Program-made: the position numbers and the translations under genes
Notes under the pieces: generated by a model
What the model was told of the DNA's origin: nothing
Databases searched by the model: none
The model's input: only the letters and a program-made list of their open reading frames with translations
In this document: in pieces, positions 1 through 10,100 of the stretch
Position numbering within the stretch: the first letter of the stretch is position 1
Layout of the letters: the number at the start of each line of letters is the position of its first letter
Origin: JBEHWX01 sp048498995
GTDB lineage: Bacteria; Bacteroidota; Ignavibacteria; OLB7
Direction of reading: 5' to 3'
DNA: 64,000 nt
NCBI GenBank assembly: GCA_048498995.1
Contig: JBEHWX010000005.1
Span: forward strand, 1-64,000

Positions 1-2151
1 AGCGTTGTTGTCCGAGTTGGTCATCGCGATACGCGAGTTCGACGTGATCAGGAACGTTCCGCCGAACGTCTGGTTGGCCGTCCACGTGTTCGAGTTGCCC
101 AGGTTGATACCCAGCGGCGTGCCGGCCGAGCCGTTGCCCGAGAGCGTCGCGTTCGTCGTCACCGTGCCGCCGCCGCTCGGCGTGGTCCAGACCACGCTCG
201 TGCCGTTGTAGCCGAGCACCTGCCCGGTCGTCGCGCCGGTCGGATCGATCTTGTCGGTCGTCACCGAGTTGGCCGCCAGATGGCGGTTGGTCACCGCGAA
301 GGTCAGCAGCTTCAGGCCGCTGACGGCCGAGTCCGCAAGCTTCGAGGTCGTCACCGTGCCGTTGGCAACCTTCGAGGTCGTGATCGCGTTGGCGACGATA
401 TCACCGTTCTGAATGCTGTTGGTCAGCGACAGCTTCGTGTACGGGATCGCGGCGTTGGCCGCGATGTCGACGCTCGTGATCGTCGAGTCGGCGATCTTCG
501 AGCTGGTCACCGCGTTGGCCGCGATGTCCGGGTTCGGGTAGGTGCCCGAGAGGTCACCACCGGCCGCGCCCGTGGCGCCGCTGCTCGGCGTGGTCCAGGC
601 CATGGTGGCCGAGTCGACGCCGTTGCTGGTCGACAGCGACAGAACCTGACCGACCGAGCCGACGACCGCCGGAAGGACGTAGTTACCGTTGTTCGACACC
701 GACGGAGCGCGAAGGCCCACGTACTGCGTGCCGGTGCCGCTCGGCTCCTGAAGGCGGATGTCGCGAGCGTTGTTGTCCGAGTTGGTCATCGCGATACGCG
801 AGTTCGACATGATCACGAACGTTCCACCGAACGTCTGGTTGGCCGTCCACGTGTTCGAGTTGCCGAGGTTGATCCCCAGCGGCGAGCCCGAGGAGCCGTT
901 GCCGGTCAGCGTCGCGTTGTGCGACACGTTGCCGCTCCCCGCGCTCCAGACCAGGTTCGTGCCGTTGTAGGTCAGCACATCACCCGATGTCGCGCCGGTC
1001 GGATCGATCTTCGGCAGCGTCACCGCGCCGTCGGCGATATGACGGTTGGTGACGGCGAAGGTCAGCAGCTTCAGACCGCTGACGGCCGAATCGGCCAGCT
1101 TCGAGGTGGTCACCGTGCCGTTGGCCACCTTCGAGGTCGTCACCGAGTTGGCCGTCAGGTCGCTGTTCTGGACGCTGTTGGTCAGCGACAGCTTGCTGTA
1201 CGAGATGGCGGCCGTCGGCGAAACGTCGGCATTCGTGATCGTCGAGTCGGCGATCTTCGAGCTGGTCACCGCGCTGGCCGCGATCGTCGGATTCGGATAG
1301 GTGCCGGTCAGGTCACCGCCGGCCGGGCCGTTGGCGCCGCCGTTGGTCCAGGTCGCGCTGGTGCCGTTGTAGCCGAGCACCTGGCCGCTCGTGGCGCCGG
1401 AGGTGTTGATCTTCGGCAGCGTCACCGCGCCGTCGGCGATGTGACGGTCGGTCACCGCGTAGGTGAGGAGCTTCAGACCACTGACAGCCGAGTCGGCCAG
1501 CTTCGAGGTCGTGACCGTGCCGTTGGCGACCTTCGAGGTCGTCACCGAGTTTGCGGTCAGGTCGCTGTTCTGGATGCTGTTGGTCAGATTCAACTTGCCA
1601 TAGGCGATCGCGGCATTCGGAGCGACGTCCACATTCATGATCGTCGAGTCGGCAATCTTCGCCGAGGTCACCGAGCCGTCACCGAGCTTGGCCGTCGTGA
1701 TCGAGCCGTCGGCAAGCGCGCTGGCGTCGATCGCCCCCGAGGCAACCGCCCAGGCCGAGTCGGCCCGGTGCGAGCGCACCGCGTACGGCGAGATCGCCAG
1801 CTGAATGCGCGGCGTCAGCTCCGTGCCCGAGCCGATCGTGATACCCACCCAGTACTGGCGGTCGAACTGGATGCTCTCCAGCGACACCGTGTTGCCCAGG
1901 ATCACGCTGAAGCTCTTGGCCGTGCCGGCGCTGGTCAGGTTCACCGTCTGCGTCTCGCTCCAGATGGCGGTGCCGCCGGTGGCCGAGGTGTACAGGCGGA
2001 AGGTCATCGAGGGGGCCAGGTTGGGTCCGGCCTGAGTGTTGGGAATCAGTCCCTGAAGACTCAGCGTCGGCGGCACCTGCGCGTGCGCGGCACTGCCGGC
2101 TACCAACAGCCCCAGTAACACCAGAGCATGGAGTAGCGGACGTTTCTGCAT
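1..2151 (-). CDS. Giant secreted repeat protein, paralogue 1 (3' end outside window)
   Basis: The visible 717 codons are the N-terminal part of a fibre-like repeat protein. Residues 1-24 form a signal peptide (MQKRP, hydrophobic core, AHA before QVPP). Residues 25 to about 150 form the conserved N-terminal globular domain beginning TLSLQGLIPNTQ, shared with the three downstream paralogues. After this come short repeats (TTSKVANGTV, SSKIADSTIT types), GGDLTGTYPNPTIA modules, and one complete plus one broken NTWTANQTF beta-rich module. The ATG at 2149-2151 is preceded by AAGGAG (2161-2166), which fixes the start. Its stop lies beyond base 1. No enzymatic motif is seen. The role is inferred to be an extracellular fibre or adhesin, because similar repeats occur in tail-fibre-like and surface proteins. 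Part of it is identical to paralogue 3. Confidence 0.85.
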   Translation of the reverse strand, partial: MQKRPLLHALVLLGLLVAGSAAHAQVPPTLSLQGLIPNTQAGPNLAPSMTFRLYTSATGGTAIWSETQTVNLTSAGTAKSFSVILGNTVSLESIQFDRQYWVGITIGSGTELTPRIQLAISPYAVRSHRADSAWAVASGAIDASALADGSITTAKLGDGSVTSAKIADSTIMNVDVAPNAAIAYGKLNLTNSIQNSDLTANSVTTSKVANGTVTTSKLADSAVSGLKLLTYAVTDRHIADGAVTLPKINTSGATSGQVLGYNGTSATWTNGGANGPAGGDLTGTYPNPTIAASAVTSSKIADSTITNADVSPTAAISYSKLSLTNSVQNSDLTANSVTTSKVANGTVTTSKLADSAVSGLKLLTFAVTNRHIADGAVTLPKIDPTGATSGDVLTYNGTNLVWSAGSGNVSHNATLTGNGSSGSPLGINLGNSNTWTANQTFGGTFVIMSNSRIAMTNSDNNARDIRLQEPSGTGTQYVGLRAPSVSNNGNYVLPAVVGSVGQVLSLSTSNGVDSATMAWTTPSSGATGAAGGDLSGTYPNPDIAANAVTSSKIADSTITSVDIAANAAIPYTKLSLTNSIQNGDIVANAITTSKVANGTVTTSKLADSAVSGLKLLTFAVTNRHLAANSVTTDKIDPTGATTGQVLGYNGTSVVWTTPSGGGTVTTNATLSGNGSAGTPLGINLGNSNTWTANQTFGGTFLITSNSRIAMTNSDNNA
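339..953. repeat. 615-bp block identical to 8551-9165
   Basis: Compared by eye at a constant offset of 8212, no mismatch was seen between this block and 8551-9165. The match breaks at both ends (cgcaa versus ggcca on the left, caggttc versus cacgttc on the right). It covers repeats, a YPNPDIAANAV module and one fibre-like module of paralogues 1 and 3. Part of it also recurs near 4264-4550 in paralogue 2. Confidence 0.8.
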
Positions 2152-2727
2152 GAGGATACGCTCCTTATGAATTGAGATAATGGAGAATCGAATAGGACCA
2201 ACAGTTGTTCGGATCGGAACGAATCGCGGAATGGACCTCCGCGGCGGACGATAGGGGAAGCGCCGACAGGGGCGCGCCTATCCCGCATCCGGCTTCTGGT
2301 GCCGGACGTGCCGACCCGATGACGCACCACCCGCCGCCGGCGGGGTCATCATCGATGTTCTATCATGTATCGCTCAACGGCGCGAAGCCGGGACGTTTGA
2401 GCCGAAATATGTAATCGAGGGCTTCCTACGATCAATTTGGGGTGATACGTCGGAGAAAGACCTGCAGGTCTCCGCGGATATGTGCGGGACGACTATGACT
2501 GAGGGAGCGCCGATCGCTCGCTGGCCGGGGGGAGCAGCTTCGTACTGCGGCGCGTACCGGTCTATGCCGGCTGCGGCGCGAGGCGCAGTGATGCGGACGA
2601 AACTCCTGTGGCGAGGGGAAATATACGAGAGAACCGTTGAGGAAATACACCCTTTATGAAACGATCGCACCTCGCACTATGGGAAACCGGGGCGCATATC
2701 CGGCATTTTGCGGGTTATCCACAAAAA
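2152..2727. other. Intergenic leader region of paralogue 1
   Basis: No convincing gene is seen; the small open frames here lack family resemblance. On the minus strand the region would be the 5' leader and promoter of paralogue 1, with the promoter-like box at 2618-2625 and the ribosome binding site at 2161-2166. Confidence 0.6.
2618..2625 (-). promoter_or_regulatory. TATATTTC -7-like element, paralogue 1
   Basis: Read on the minus strand this is CTCG-TATATTTC, one mismatch from the Bacteroidota TAnnTTTG -7 box. The same CTCGTATATT string stands in nearly the same place before paralogues 2 and 3, and a related box precedes paralogue 4. It implies a leader of about 460 nt. No clear -33 TTTG is conserved. 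Confidence 0.5.
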
Positions 2728-2755
2728 ACGGGGAGCGGCCATGGCCGCTCCCCGT
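2728..2755 (-). terminator. Intrinsic terminator after paralogue 2
   Basis: An 11-bp perfect stem (ACGGGGAGCGG with CCGCTCCCCGT) is followed on the minus strand by a run of six T. It lies 39 bases beyond the stop of the gene ending at 2794. A run of A on the other side could make it partly bidirectional. Confidence 0.88.
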
Positions 2756-2793
2756 CGAGAAAAAACGTAGGCTGATTCGTCCGGTTGGACGAA

Positions 2794-5700
2794 TTACCAC
2801 TGCCACCACTGGTTGACGCCGTCGGAGTAGAGACGGATGGCCGTCGCCGGCACGCCCGTCCCCTGGTTGATCGTGATCGACGTCTGGCTGTAGTTGATCA
2901 GGTCCGTGCCGTTCCGGTTGATCGAGATGGCGCGCCCGGACACCGAGGCATCGCCATTTTCGACCCGGATGATCAGCGTCTTCCCCGCCGGCACGGAGCT
3001 GGCCGCCGGCAGTGTCATCGTAATACCATTACTGCTCACATCCGCGCCGATGATGTCGTCGCTAGTCGCAATCGAATAGGTCGCGGACGAGACCACCGAA
3101 TGATTGAAGGAGCTGCCGCCCGAGGCCGGAGCACCCCAGACCACCGCGGTGCCGTTGTAGCGGAGCACGTCACCGGAGGTGGCACCGCTCGAGCTGATCT
3201 TGTCCGGCGTCACGGCGTTGGCCGCCAGGTGGCGGTTGGTCACCGCGAAGGTGAGCAGCTTCAGACCGCTGATGGCCGAGTCGGCCATCTTCGAGGTCGT
3301 CACCGTGCCGTTGGCGACCTTCGAGGTCGTGATCGCGTTGGCGACGATATCGCCATTCTGGATGCTGCCGGATAGCGCCAGCTTCGAGTACTGGATCGCG
3401 GCGTTCGGAGCAATGTCGATGTTCGAGATCGTCGAGTCGGCGATCTTGGCGCCGGTCACCGCGCTGGCGGCGATCGTCGGGTTCGGGTAGGTGCCCGAGA
3501 GGTCACCACCGGCCGAGCCGGTCGGCGAGCCGCCGCCACCGCTGACCGTGGTCCAGGCCATCGTGGCCGAGTCCACGCCGTTGCTGGCCGACAGGGTCAG
3601 AACCTGACCCACCGTGCCGACGACGGCCGGGAGAACGTAGTTGCCGTTGTTCGTCACCGACGGAGCACGCAGACCGATGTACTGGCTGCCGGTGCCGCTC
3701 GGCTCCTGAAGACGGATGTCGCGAGCGTTGTTGTCCGAGTTGGTCATCGCGATACGCGAGTTCGACGTGATCAGGAACGTTCCGCCGAACGTCTGGTTGG
3801 CCGTCCACGTGTTCGAGTTGCCAAGGTTGATCCCCAGCGGCGTACCCGCCGAGCCGTTGCCCGAGAGCGTCGCGTTCGTCGTCACCGTGCCGCCGCCGCT
3901 CGGGGTGGTCCAGACCACGCTCGTGCCGTTGTAGCCGAGCACCTGCCCGGTGGTCGCGCCGGTCGGATCGATCTTGTCGGTCGTCACCGAGTTGGCCGCC
4001 AGGTGGCGGTTGGTGACGGCGAAGGTCAGCAGCTTCAGACCGCTGACGGCCGAGTCGGCCAGCTTCGAGGTCGTCACCGTCCCGTTGGCAACCTTCGAGG
4101 TCGTGATCGCGTTGGCAACGATGTCGCCGTTCTGGATGCTGTTGGTCAGCGACAGCTTCGTGTACGGGATCGCGGCGTTGGCCGCGATGTCGGCGCTCGT
4201 GATCGTCGAGTCGGCGATCTTCGAGCTGGTCACCGCGTCGTTGGCGATCGTCGGATTCGGGTAGGTGCCCGAGAGGTCACCACCGGCCGCGCCCGTGGCG
4301 CCGCTGCTCGGCGTGGTCCAGGCCATGGTGGCCGAGTCGACGCCGTTGCTGGTCGACAGCGACAGAACCTGACCGACCGAGCCGACGACCGCCGGAAGGA
4401 CGTAGTTACCGTTGTTCGACACCGACGGAGCGCGAAGGCCCACGTACTGCGTGCCGGTGCCGCTCGGCTCCTGAAGGCGGATGTCGCGAGCGTTGTTGTC
4501 CGAGTTGGTCATCGCGATACGCGAGTTCGACATGATCACGAACGTTCCGCCGAACGTCTGATTCGCCGTCCACGTGTTCGAGTTGCCGAGGTTGATCCCC
4601 AGCGGCGAGCCCGAGGAGCCGTTGCCGGTCAGCGTCGCGTTGTGCGTCACGTTGCCGCTTCCCGCGCTCCAGGTCAGGTTCGTGCCGTTGTAGGTCAGCA
4701 CATCGCCCGTGGTCGCGCCGGTCGGGTCGATCTTCGGCAGCGTCACCGCGCCGTCGGCGATGTGACGATCGGTCACCGCGTAGGTGAGGAGCTTCAGGCC
4801 GCTGACCGAGGAGTCGGCCAGCTTCGAGGTGGTGACCGTGCCGTTGGCGACCTTCGAGGTCGTCACCGAATTGGCCTGCAGATCGCCGTTGGCGATGCCG
4901 TTGGTCAACGTCAGCTTCGAGTAGTGGATGCCGGCGCTGGCGGCGATGTCGGCGTTGGTGATCGTCGAGTCGGCGATCTTCGAGCTGGTCACCGCGCTGG
5001 CCGCGATCGTCGGGTTCGGATACGTGCCGGTCAGGTCGCCACCCGCCGCGCCCGTGGCGCCACCGGTGGTCCAGACCACGTTCGTGCCGTTGTAGCCGAT
5101 CACCTGACCGCTCGTGGCGCCCGTCGGATCGATCTTCGGCAGCGTGACCGCGCCGTCGGCGATGTGACGGTTGGTCACCGCGAAGGTCAGCAGCTTCAGA
5201 CCGCTGACGGCCGAATCGGCCAGCTTCGAGGTGGTCACCGTGCCGTTGGCCACCTTCGAGGTCGTCACCGAGTTGGCGGTCAGGTCGCTGTTCTGAACGC
5301 TGTTGGTCAGCGACAGCTTGCTGTACGAGATGGCGGCGGTCGGCGAAACGTCGGCATTCGTGATCGTCGAGTCGGCGATCTTCGAGCTGGTCACCGCGCT
5401 GGCCGCGATCGTCGGGTTCGGATAGGTGCCGGTCAGGTCACCGCCGGCCGGGCCGTTGGCGCCGCCGTTGGTCCAGGTCGCGCTGGTGCCGTTGTAGCCG
5501 AGCACCTGGCCGCTCGTGGCGCCGGAGGTGTTGATCTTCGGGAGCGTCACCGCGCCGTCGGCGATGTGGCGATCGGTCACCGCGTAGGTGAGGAGCTTCA
5601 GACCGCTGACGGCCGAGTCAGCCAGCTTCGAGGTCGTGACCGTGCCGTTGGCGACCTTCGAGGTCGTCACCGAGTTGGCGGTCAGGTCGCTGTTCTGGAT

Positions 5701-6459
5701 GCTGTTCGTCAGCGACAGCTTGCTGTACGAGATGGCGGCCGAGGCGGCGATGTCGGCGTTCGTGATCGCCGAGTCGGCGATCTTCGCGCTCGTCACCGAA
5801 CCGTCAGTCAGGTCGGCCGACACGATGCTGTTGGTCAGATTCAGCTTGCTGTAGGCGATTGCGGCCGCGGCGGCCACGTCCGCATTGACGATCGTGCCGT
5901 CGGCGATCTTCGCCGAGGTCACGGCGGCATCGGCGAGCTTCGGCGTCGTCACGCTGCCATCGGCCAGCTTGGCCGTGATCACGGCACCGTCACCGAGCTT
6001 CGCGGTCGTGATCGAGCCGTCGGCAAGCGCACTGGCATCGATCGCCCCCGAGGCAACCGCCCAGGCCGAGTCGGCCCGATGCGAACGCACCGCGTACGGC
6101 GAGATCGCCAGCTGAATGCGCGGCGTCAGCTCCGTGCCCGAGCCGATCGTGATCCCCACCCAGTACTGGCGGTCGAACTGGATGCTCTCCAGCGACACCG
6201 TATTGCCCAGGATCACGCTGAAGCTCTTGGCCGTGCCGGCGCTGGTCAGGTTCACCGTCTGCGTCTCGCTCCAGATGGCGGTGCCGCCGGTGGCCGAGGT
6301 GTACAGACGAAAGGTCATGGAAGGGGCCAGGTTGGGTCCGGCCTGAGTGTTGGGAATCAGTCCCTGAAGACTCAGCGTCGGCGGCACCTGCGCGTGCGCG
6401 ACGCTGCCTGCTATCAGCAGCCCCAGCAACACGAGGATACGATGGAGAGGTCGTTGCAT
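2794..6459 (-). CDS. Giant secreted repeat protein, paralogue 2 (1221 aa)
   Basis: This complete member of the tandem family has a signal peptide at residues 1-23 (MQRPLHR, Leu/Ile core, AHA before QVPP) and the conserved TLSLQG N-terminal domain up to about residue 150. Short repeats of the SVTTPKLADA and TVTTSKLADS kinds follow, broken by GGDLTGTYPNPTIA modules and two NTWTANQTF / DIRLQEPSGTG beta-rich modules. The C-terminal domain (about 90 residues) has the VTMTLPAAS and TLIIRVENG pattern of fibre tips and ends WWQW. The start is the ATG at 6457-6459 with AGGAGC at 6466-6471. An open frame extends 75 codons further upstream but would bury the signal peptide. There is no T9SS sorting domain, so export beyond the periplasm is unexplained. 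The fibre or adhesin role is inferred. Confidence 0.88.
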   Translation of the reverse strand: MQRPLHRILVLLGLLIAGSVAHAQVPPTLSLQGLIPNTQAGPNLAPSMTFRLYTSATGGTAIWSETQTVNLTSAGTAKSFSVILGNTVSLESIQFDRQYWVGITIGSGTELTPRIQLAISPYAVRSHRADSAWAVASGAIDASALADGSITTAKLGDGAVITAKLADGSVTTPKLADAAVTSAKIADGTIVNADVAAAAAIAYSKLNLTNSIVSADLTDGSVTSAKIADSAITNADIAASAAISYSKLSLTNSIQNSDLTANSVTTSKVANGTVTTSKLADSAVSGLKLLTYAVTDRHIADGAVTLPKINTSGATSGQVLGYNGTSATWTNGGANGPAGGDLTGTYPNPTIAASAVTSSKIADSTITNADVSPTAAISYSKLSLTNSVQNSDLTANSVTTSKVANGTVTTSKLADSAVSGLKLLTFAVTNRHIADGAVTLPKIDPTGATSGQVIGYNGTNVVWTTGGATGAAGGDLTGTYPNPTIAASAVTSSKIADSTITNADIAASAGIHYSKLTLTNGIANGDLQANSVTTSKVANGTVTTSKLADSSVSGLKLLTYAVTDRHIADGAVTLPKIDPTGATTGDVLTYNGTNLTWSAGSGNVTHNATLTGNGSSGSPLGINLGNSNTWTANQTFGGTFVIMSNSRIAMTNSDNNARDIRLQEPSGTGTQYVGLRAPSVSNNGNYVLPAVVGSVGQVLSLSTSNGVDSATMAWTTPSSGATGAAGGDLSGTYPNPTIANDAVTSSKIADSTITSADIAANAAIPYTKLSLTNSIQNGDIVANAITTSKVANGTVTTSKLADSAVSGLKLLTFAVTNRHLAANSVTTDKIDPTGATTGQVLGYNGTSVVWTTPSGGGTVTTNATLSGNGSAGTPLGINLGNSNTWTANQTFGGTFLITSNSRIAMTNSDNNARDIRLQEPSGTGSQYIGLRAPSVTNNGNYVLPAVVGTVGQVLTLSASNGVDSATMAWTTVSGGGGSPTGSAGGDLSGTYPNPTIAASAVTGAKIADSTISNIDIAPNAAIQYSKLALSGSIQNGDIVANAITTSKVANGTVTTSKMADSAISGLKLLTFAVTNRHLAANAVTPDKISSSGATSGDVLRYNGTAVVWGAPASGGSSFNHSVVSSATYSIATSDDIIGADVSSNGITMTLPAASSVPAGKTLIIRVENGDASVSGRAISINRNGTDLINYSQTSITINQGTGVPATAIRLYSDGVNQWWQW

Positions 6460-6675
6460 GAATGTGCTCCTATGTATGTATGCGAGCGATAATGAGCTTG
6501 TCCGGAATCTCAGCGTGAGAATGCGACTCGAGGGAACGCGAAGAAATATCCCGCGCTGAGCGTGCCTCCATCGCGGACGAGTGCAAGGATCGACGACGCC
6601 ACCGCCACGTCCGAGGGCGCCCTTCATTCTGGAAGGCCTCGAACGTGTCATCACGGAATTGGAATCATCGGATGT

Positions 6676-6712
6676 GAGCACCACGACGGAATCATCGTCG
6701 TGACCGGTGCTC
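6676..6712. other. Hairpin in the leader of paralogue 2
   Basis: GAGCAC (6676-6681) pairs with GTGCTC (6707-6712), and inside it CACGACG (6682-6688) pairs with CGTCGTG (6696-6702) around the loop GAATCAT, with a 4-nt bulge on one side. It has no T run, so it is not an obvious terminator. It would lie within the untranslated leader of the gene starting at 6459. Confidence 0.5.
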
Positions 6713-6909
6713 GCGATTGCACTCTGCGGAAGGCGCCCTGTAACGACCCAAACCGGTCGTCATCACGGGATGGTGGGGTAGCGGCAGTCGAATATCTGCC
6801 GACGGAACGGCTTCGTACGACCGTTCCTGCAGTCGATACGGTCCTTGAATGTCGGTCTATCATCGGCACGGCAAGCCCTCGACGGGCCTATCCATGGAAA
6901 CCGACGCTG

Positions 6910-6917
6910 CGAATATA
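6910..6917 (-). promoter_or_regulatory. TATATTCG -7-like element, paralogue 2
   Basis: Minus-strand GTCTCGTATATTCGC is identical over 15 bases to the element at 12954-12961 before paralogue 3. It is one mismatch from TAnnTTTG. Two TTGAAA strings lie just upstream, but the spacing is not canonical. Confidence 0.5.
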
Positions 6918-7063
6918 CGAGACAGTTCCGTTTTCAACATATTTCAAGTCTTCAATCCCTCCTCTCCTCTCTCCCCACGGCGCCAGCTCCAGGGGGCCTC
7001 ACCGGACCGCGAACGCCGAGCTCCTCCCTCCCCATCTCACCATATCGTCGCTCCCGGAAACGC

Positions 7064-7097
7064 GCGAGGGGCGCCCGGTCTCCCGGACGCCCCTCGT
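7064..7097 (-). terminator. Terminator-like hairpin after paralogue 3
   Basis: GAGGGGCG pairs with CGCCCCTC, continued after one mismatch by CCGG with CCGG around a TCTC loop. On the minus strand only three T follow. The hairpin and the gene end beside it are copied almost unchanged at 13149-13178. Confidence 0.65.
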
Positions 7098-7126
7098 CGG
7101 TTACATCGATTGCTCGACGACGTTGC

Positions 7127-10100
7127 TTACCACTGATGCCAGCGGGAGACACCATCGCTGTACAGACGGAACGAGCCCGTCGCCGTGCCGAACGTGATCG
7201 ACAGCGACGTCGACGACGCGTTGATCAGGTCCGTACCGCTACGGTTGATCGTGATGTTGTTCGTGCCGGCATTACCCAGCTCGTTCTTGATGATGATCAC
7301 CTTGCCCACACCCGACGTCGAGGCCGACGGCAGGTTGATCGTGGCCGGACCGCTGGTCACGTCCACGCCGATGATCTCGTCGTTGGCCGAGGCATTGTAC
7401 GTCGTGCCGCCGGCCGCGCCGGAGACCGTCGTGCGGGCGAACTTCGTCGCCGGGTTGCCCCAGGTCACGCTCGTGCCGTTGTACAGAAGCACGTTCCCCG
7501 TCGAGGCGCCGCTCGAGCTGATCTTGTCGGTCGTGACGGCGTTGGCCGCCAGGTGGCGGTTGGTCACCGCGAAGGTCAGCAGCTTCAGGCCGCTGACGGC
7601 CGAGTCGGCCAGCTTCGAGGTCGTCACCGTGCCGTTGGCAACCTTCGAGGTCGTGATCGCGTTGGCGACGATATCGCCGTTCTGGATCTTGTTGTTCAGC
7701 GACAGCTTCGAGTAGGCGATCGCGGCGGTGGCCGCGATGTCCGCGTCGCTGATCGTCGAGTCGGCGATCTTGGCGCCGGTCACCGCGTTGGCGGCGATGG
7801 TCGGATTCGGGTAGGTGCCCGAGAGGTCGCCACCGGCCGAGCCGGTCGGCGATCCGCCGCCGGAAGCCGCGGCCCAGACAACGCTGGTACCGTTGTAGGT
7901 CAGCACATCACCGCTGGAAGCTCCCGAGGAGCTGATCTTGGCCGCAGTCACGGCGCCGTTGGCGATGGTCGGATTCGGGTAGGTGCCCGAGAGGTCGCCA
8001 CCGGCCGAGCCGGTCGGCGAGCCACCACCGCTGACGGTGGTCCAGGCCATCGTGGCCGAGTCGATGCCGTTGCTGGCCGACAGGGTCAGAACCTGACCCA
8101 CCGAGCCGACGACCGCCGGCAGAACGTAGTTGCCGTTGTTGCTCACCGACGGAGCACGAAGGCCCACGTACTGGCTGCCGGTGCCGCTCGGCTCCTGAAG
8201 ACGGATGTCGCGAGCGTTGTTGTCCGAGTTGGTCATCGCGATACGCGAGTTCGACGTGATCAGGAACGTTCCTCCGAACGTCTGGTTGGCCGTCCACGTG
8301 TTCGAGTTGCCAAGGTTGATCCCCAGCGGCGTGCCCGCCGAGCCGTTGCCCGAGAGCGTCGCGTTCGTCGTCACCGTGCCGCCGCCGCTCGGCGTGGTCC
8401 AGACCACGCTCGTGCCGTTGTAGCCGAGCACCTGGCCGGTCGTGGCGCCGGTCGGATCGATCTTGTCGGTGGTCACCGAGTTGGCCGCCAGGTGGCGGTT
8501 GGTCACCGCGAAGGTCAGCAGCTTCAGGCCGCTGACGGCCGAGTCGGCCAGCTTCGAGGTCGTCACCGTGCCGTTGGCAACCTTCGAGGTCGTGATCGCG
8601 TTGGCGACGATATCACCGTTCTGAATGCTGTTGGTCAGCGACAGCTTCGTGTACGGGATCGCGGCGTTGGCCGCGATGTCGACGCTCGTGATCGTCGAGT
8701 CGGCGATCTTCGAGCTGGTCACCGCGTTGGCCGCGATGTCCGGGTTCGGGTAGGTGCCCGAGAGGTCACCACCGGCCGCGCCCGTGGCGCCGCTGCTCGG
8801 CGTGGTCCAGGCCATGGTGGCCGAGTCGACGCCGTTGCTGGTCGACAGCGACAGAACCTGACCGACCGAGCCGACGACCGCCGGAAGGACGTAGTTACCG
8901 TTGTTCGACACCGACGGAGCGCGAAGGCCCACGTACTGCGTGCCGGTGCCGCTCGGCTCCTGAAGGCGGATGTCGCGAGCGTTGTTGTCCGAGTTGGTCA
9001 TCGCGATACGCGAGTTCGACATGATCACGAACGTTCCACCGAACGTCTGGTTGGCCGTCCACGTGTTCGAGTTGCCGAGGTTGATCCCCAGCGGCGAGCC
9101 CGAGGAGCCGTTGCCGGTCAGCGTCGCGTTGTGCGACACGTTGCCGCTCCCCGCGCTCCAGACCACGTTCGTGCCGTTGTAGGTCAGAACGTCGCCGCTC
9201 GTGGCGCCGGTCGGATCGATCTTGTCGGTGGTCACCGAGTTGGCCGCCAGGTGGCGGTTGGTCACCGCGAAGGTCAGCAGCTTCAGGCCGCTGACGGCCG
9301 AGTCGGCAAGCTTCGAGGTCGTCACCGTGCCGTTGGCCACCTTCGAGGTCGTGATCGCGTTGGCGACGATGTCGCCGTTCTGGATGCTGTTGGTCAGCGA
9401 CAGCTTGCTATAGGAGATGGCGGCCGTCGGCGAGATGTCGGCGTTCGTGATCGTCGAGTCGGCGATCTTCGAGCTGGTCACCGCGTCGGCGGCAATCGTC
9501 GGGTTCGGGTAGGTGCCGGTCAGGTCGCCACCCGCCGCGCCGCTGGCGCCACCGGTGGTCCAGACCACGTTCGTGCCGTTGTAGCCGATCACCTGGCCGC
9601 TCGTCGCGCCGGTCGGATCGATCTTCGGCAGCGTCACCGCGCCGTCGGCGATGTGGCGGTTGGTCACCGCGTAGGTCAGCAGCTTCAGACCGCTGACGGC
9701 CGAGTCGGCCAGCTTCGAGGTCGTCACCGTGCCGTTGGCGACCTTCGAGGTCGTCACCGAGTTGGCCGTCAGATCGCTGTTGGCGATGCTGTTGTTCAGC
9801 GACAGCTTGCTATAGGAGATAGCGGCCGTCGGCGAGATGTCGGCATTCGTGATCGTCGAGTCGGCGATCTTCGAGCTGGTCACCGCGTCAGCGGCGATCG
9901 TCGGGTTCGGATAGGTGCCGGTCAGGTCGCCGCCCGCGGCGCCGCTCGGCGGCAGCGAGGTCGGGACTCCGGAGAGCTTCGAGTAGCTGATGCCGTTGGC
10001 GATCTTGGCGTCGGTGATCGCGCCGTCGGCCACGTGGGCCGTGTTCACGGCGTTGGTGAGGAGCTTCAGACCACTGACGGCCGAATCGGCCAGCTTCGAG

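Larger units (their letters stand above)
6460..7063. other. Intergenic leader region of paralogue 2
   Basis: No gene is supported here. On the minus strand the region holds the presumed promoter (6910-6917), a leader of about 445 nt containing the hairpin at 6676-6712, and the ribosome binding site of paralogue 2. Confidence 0.6.
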
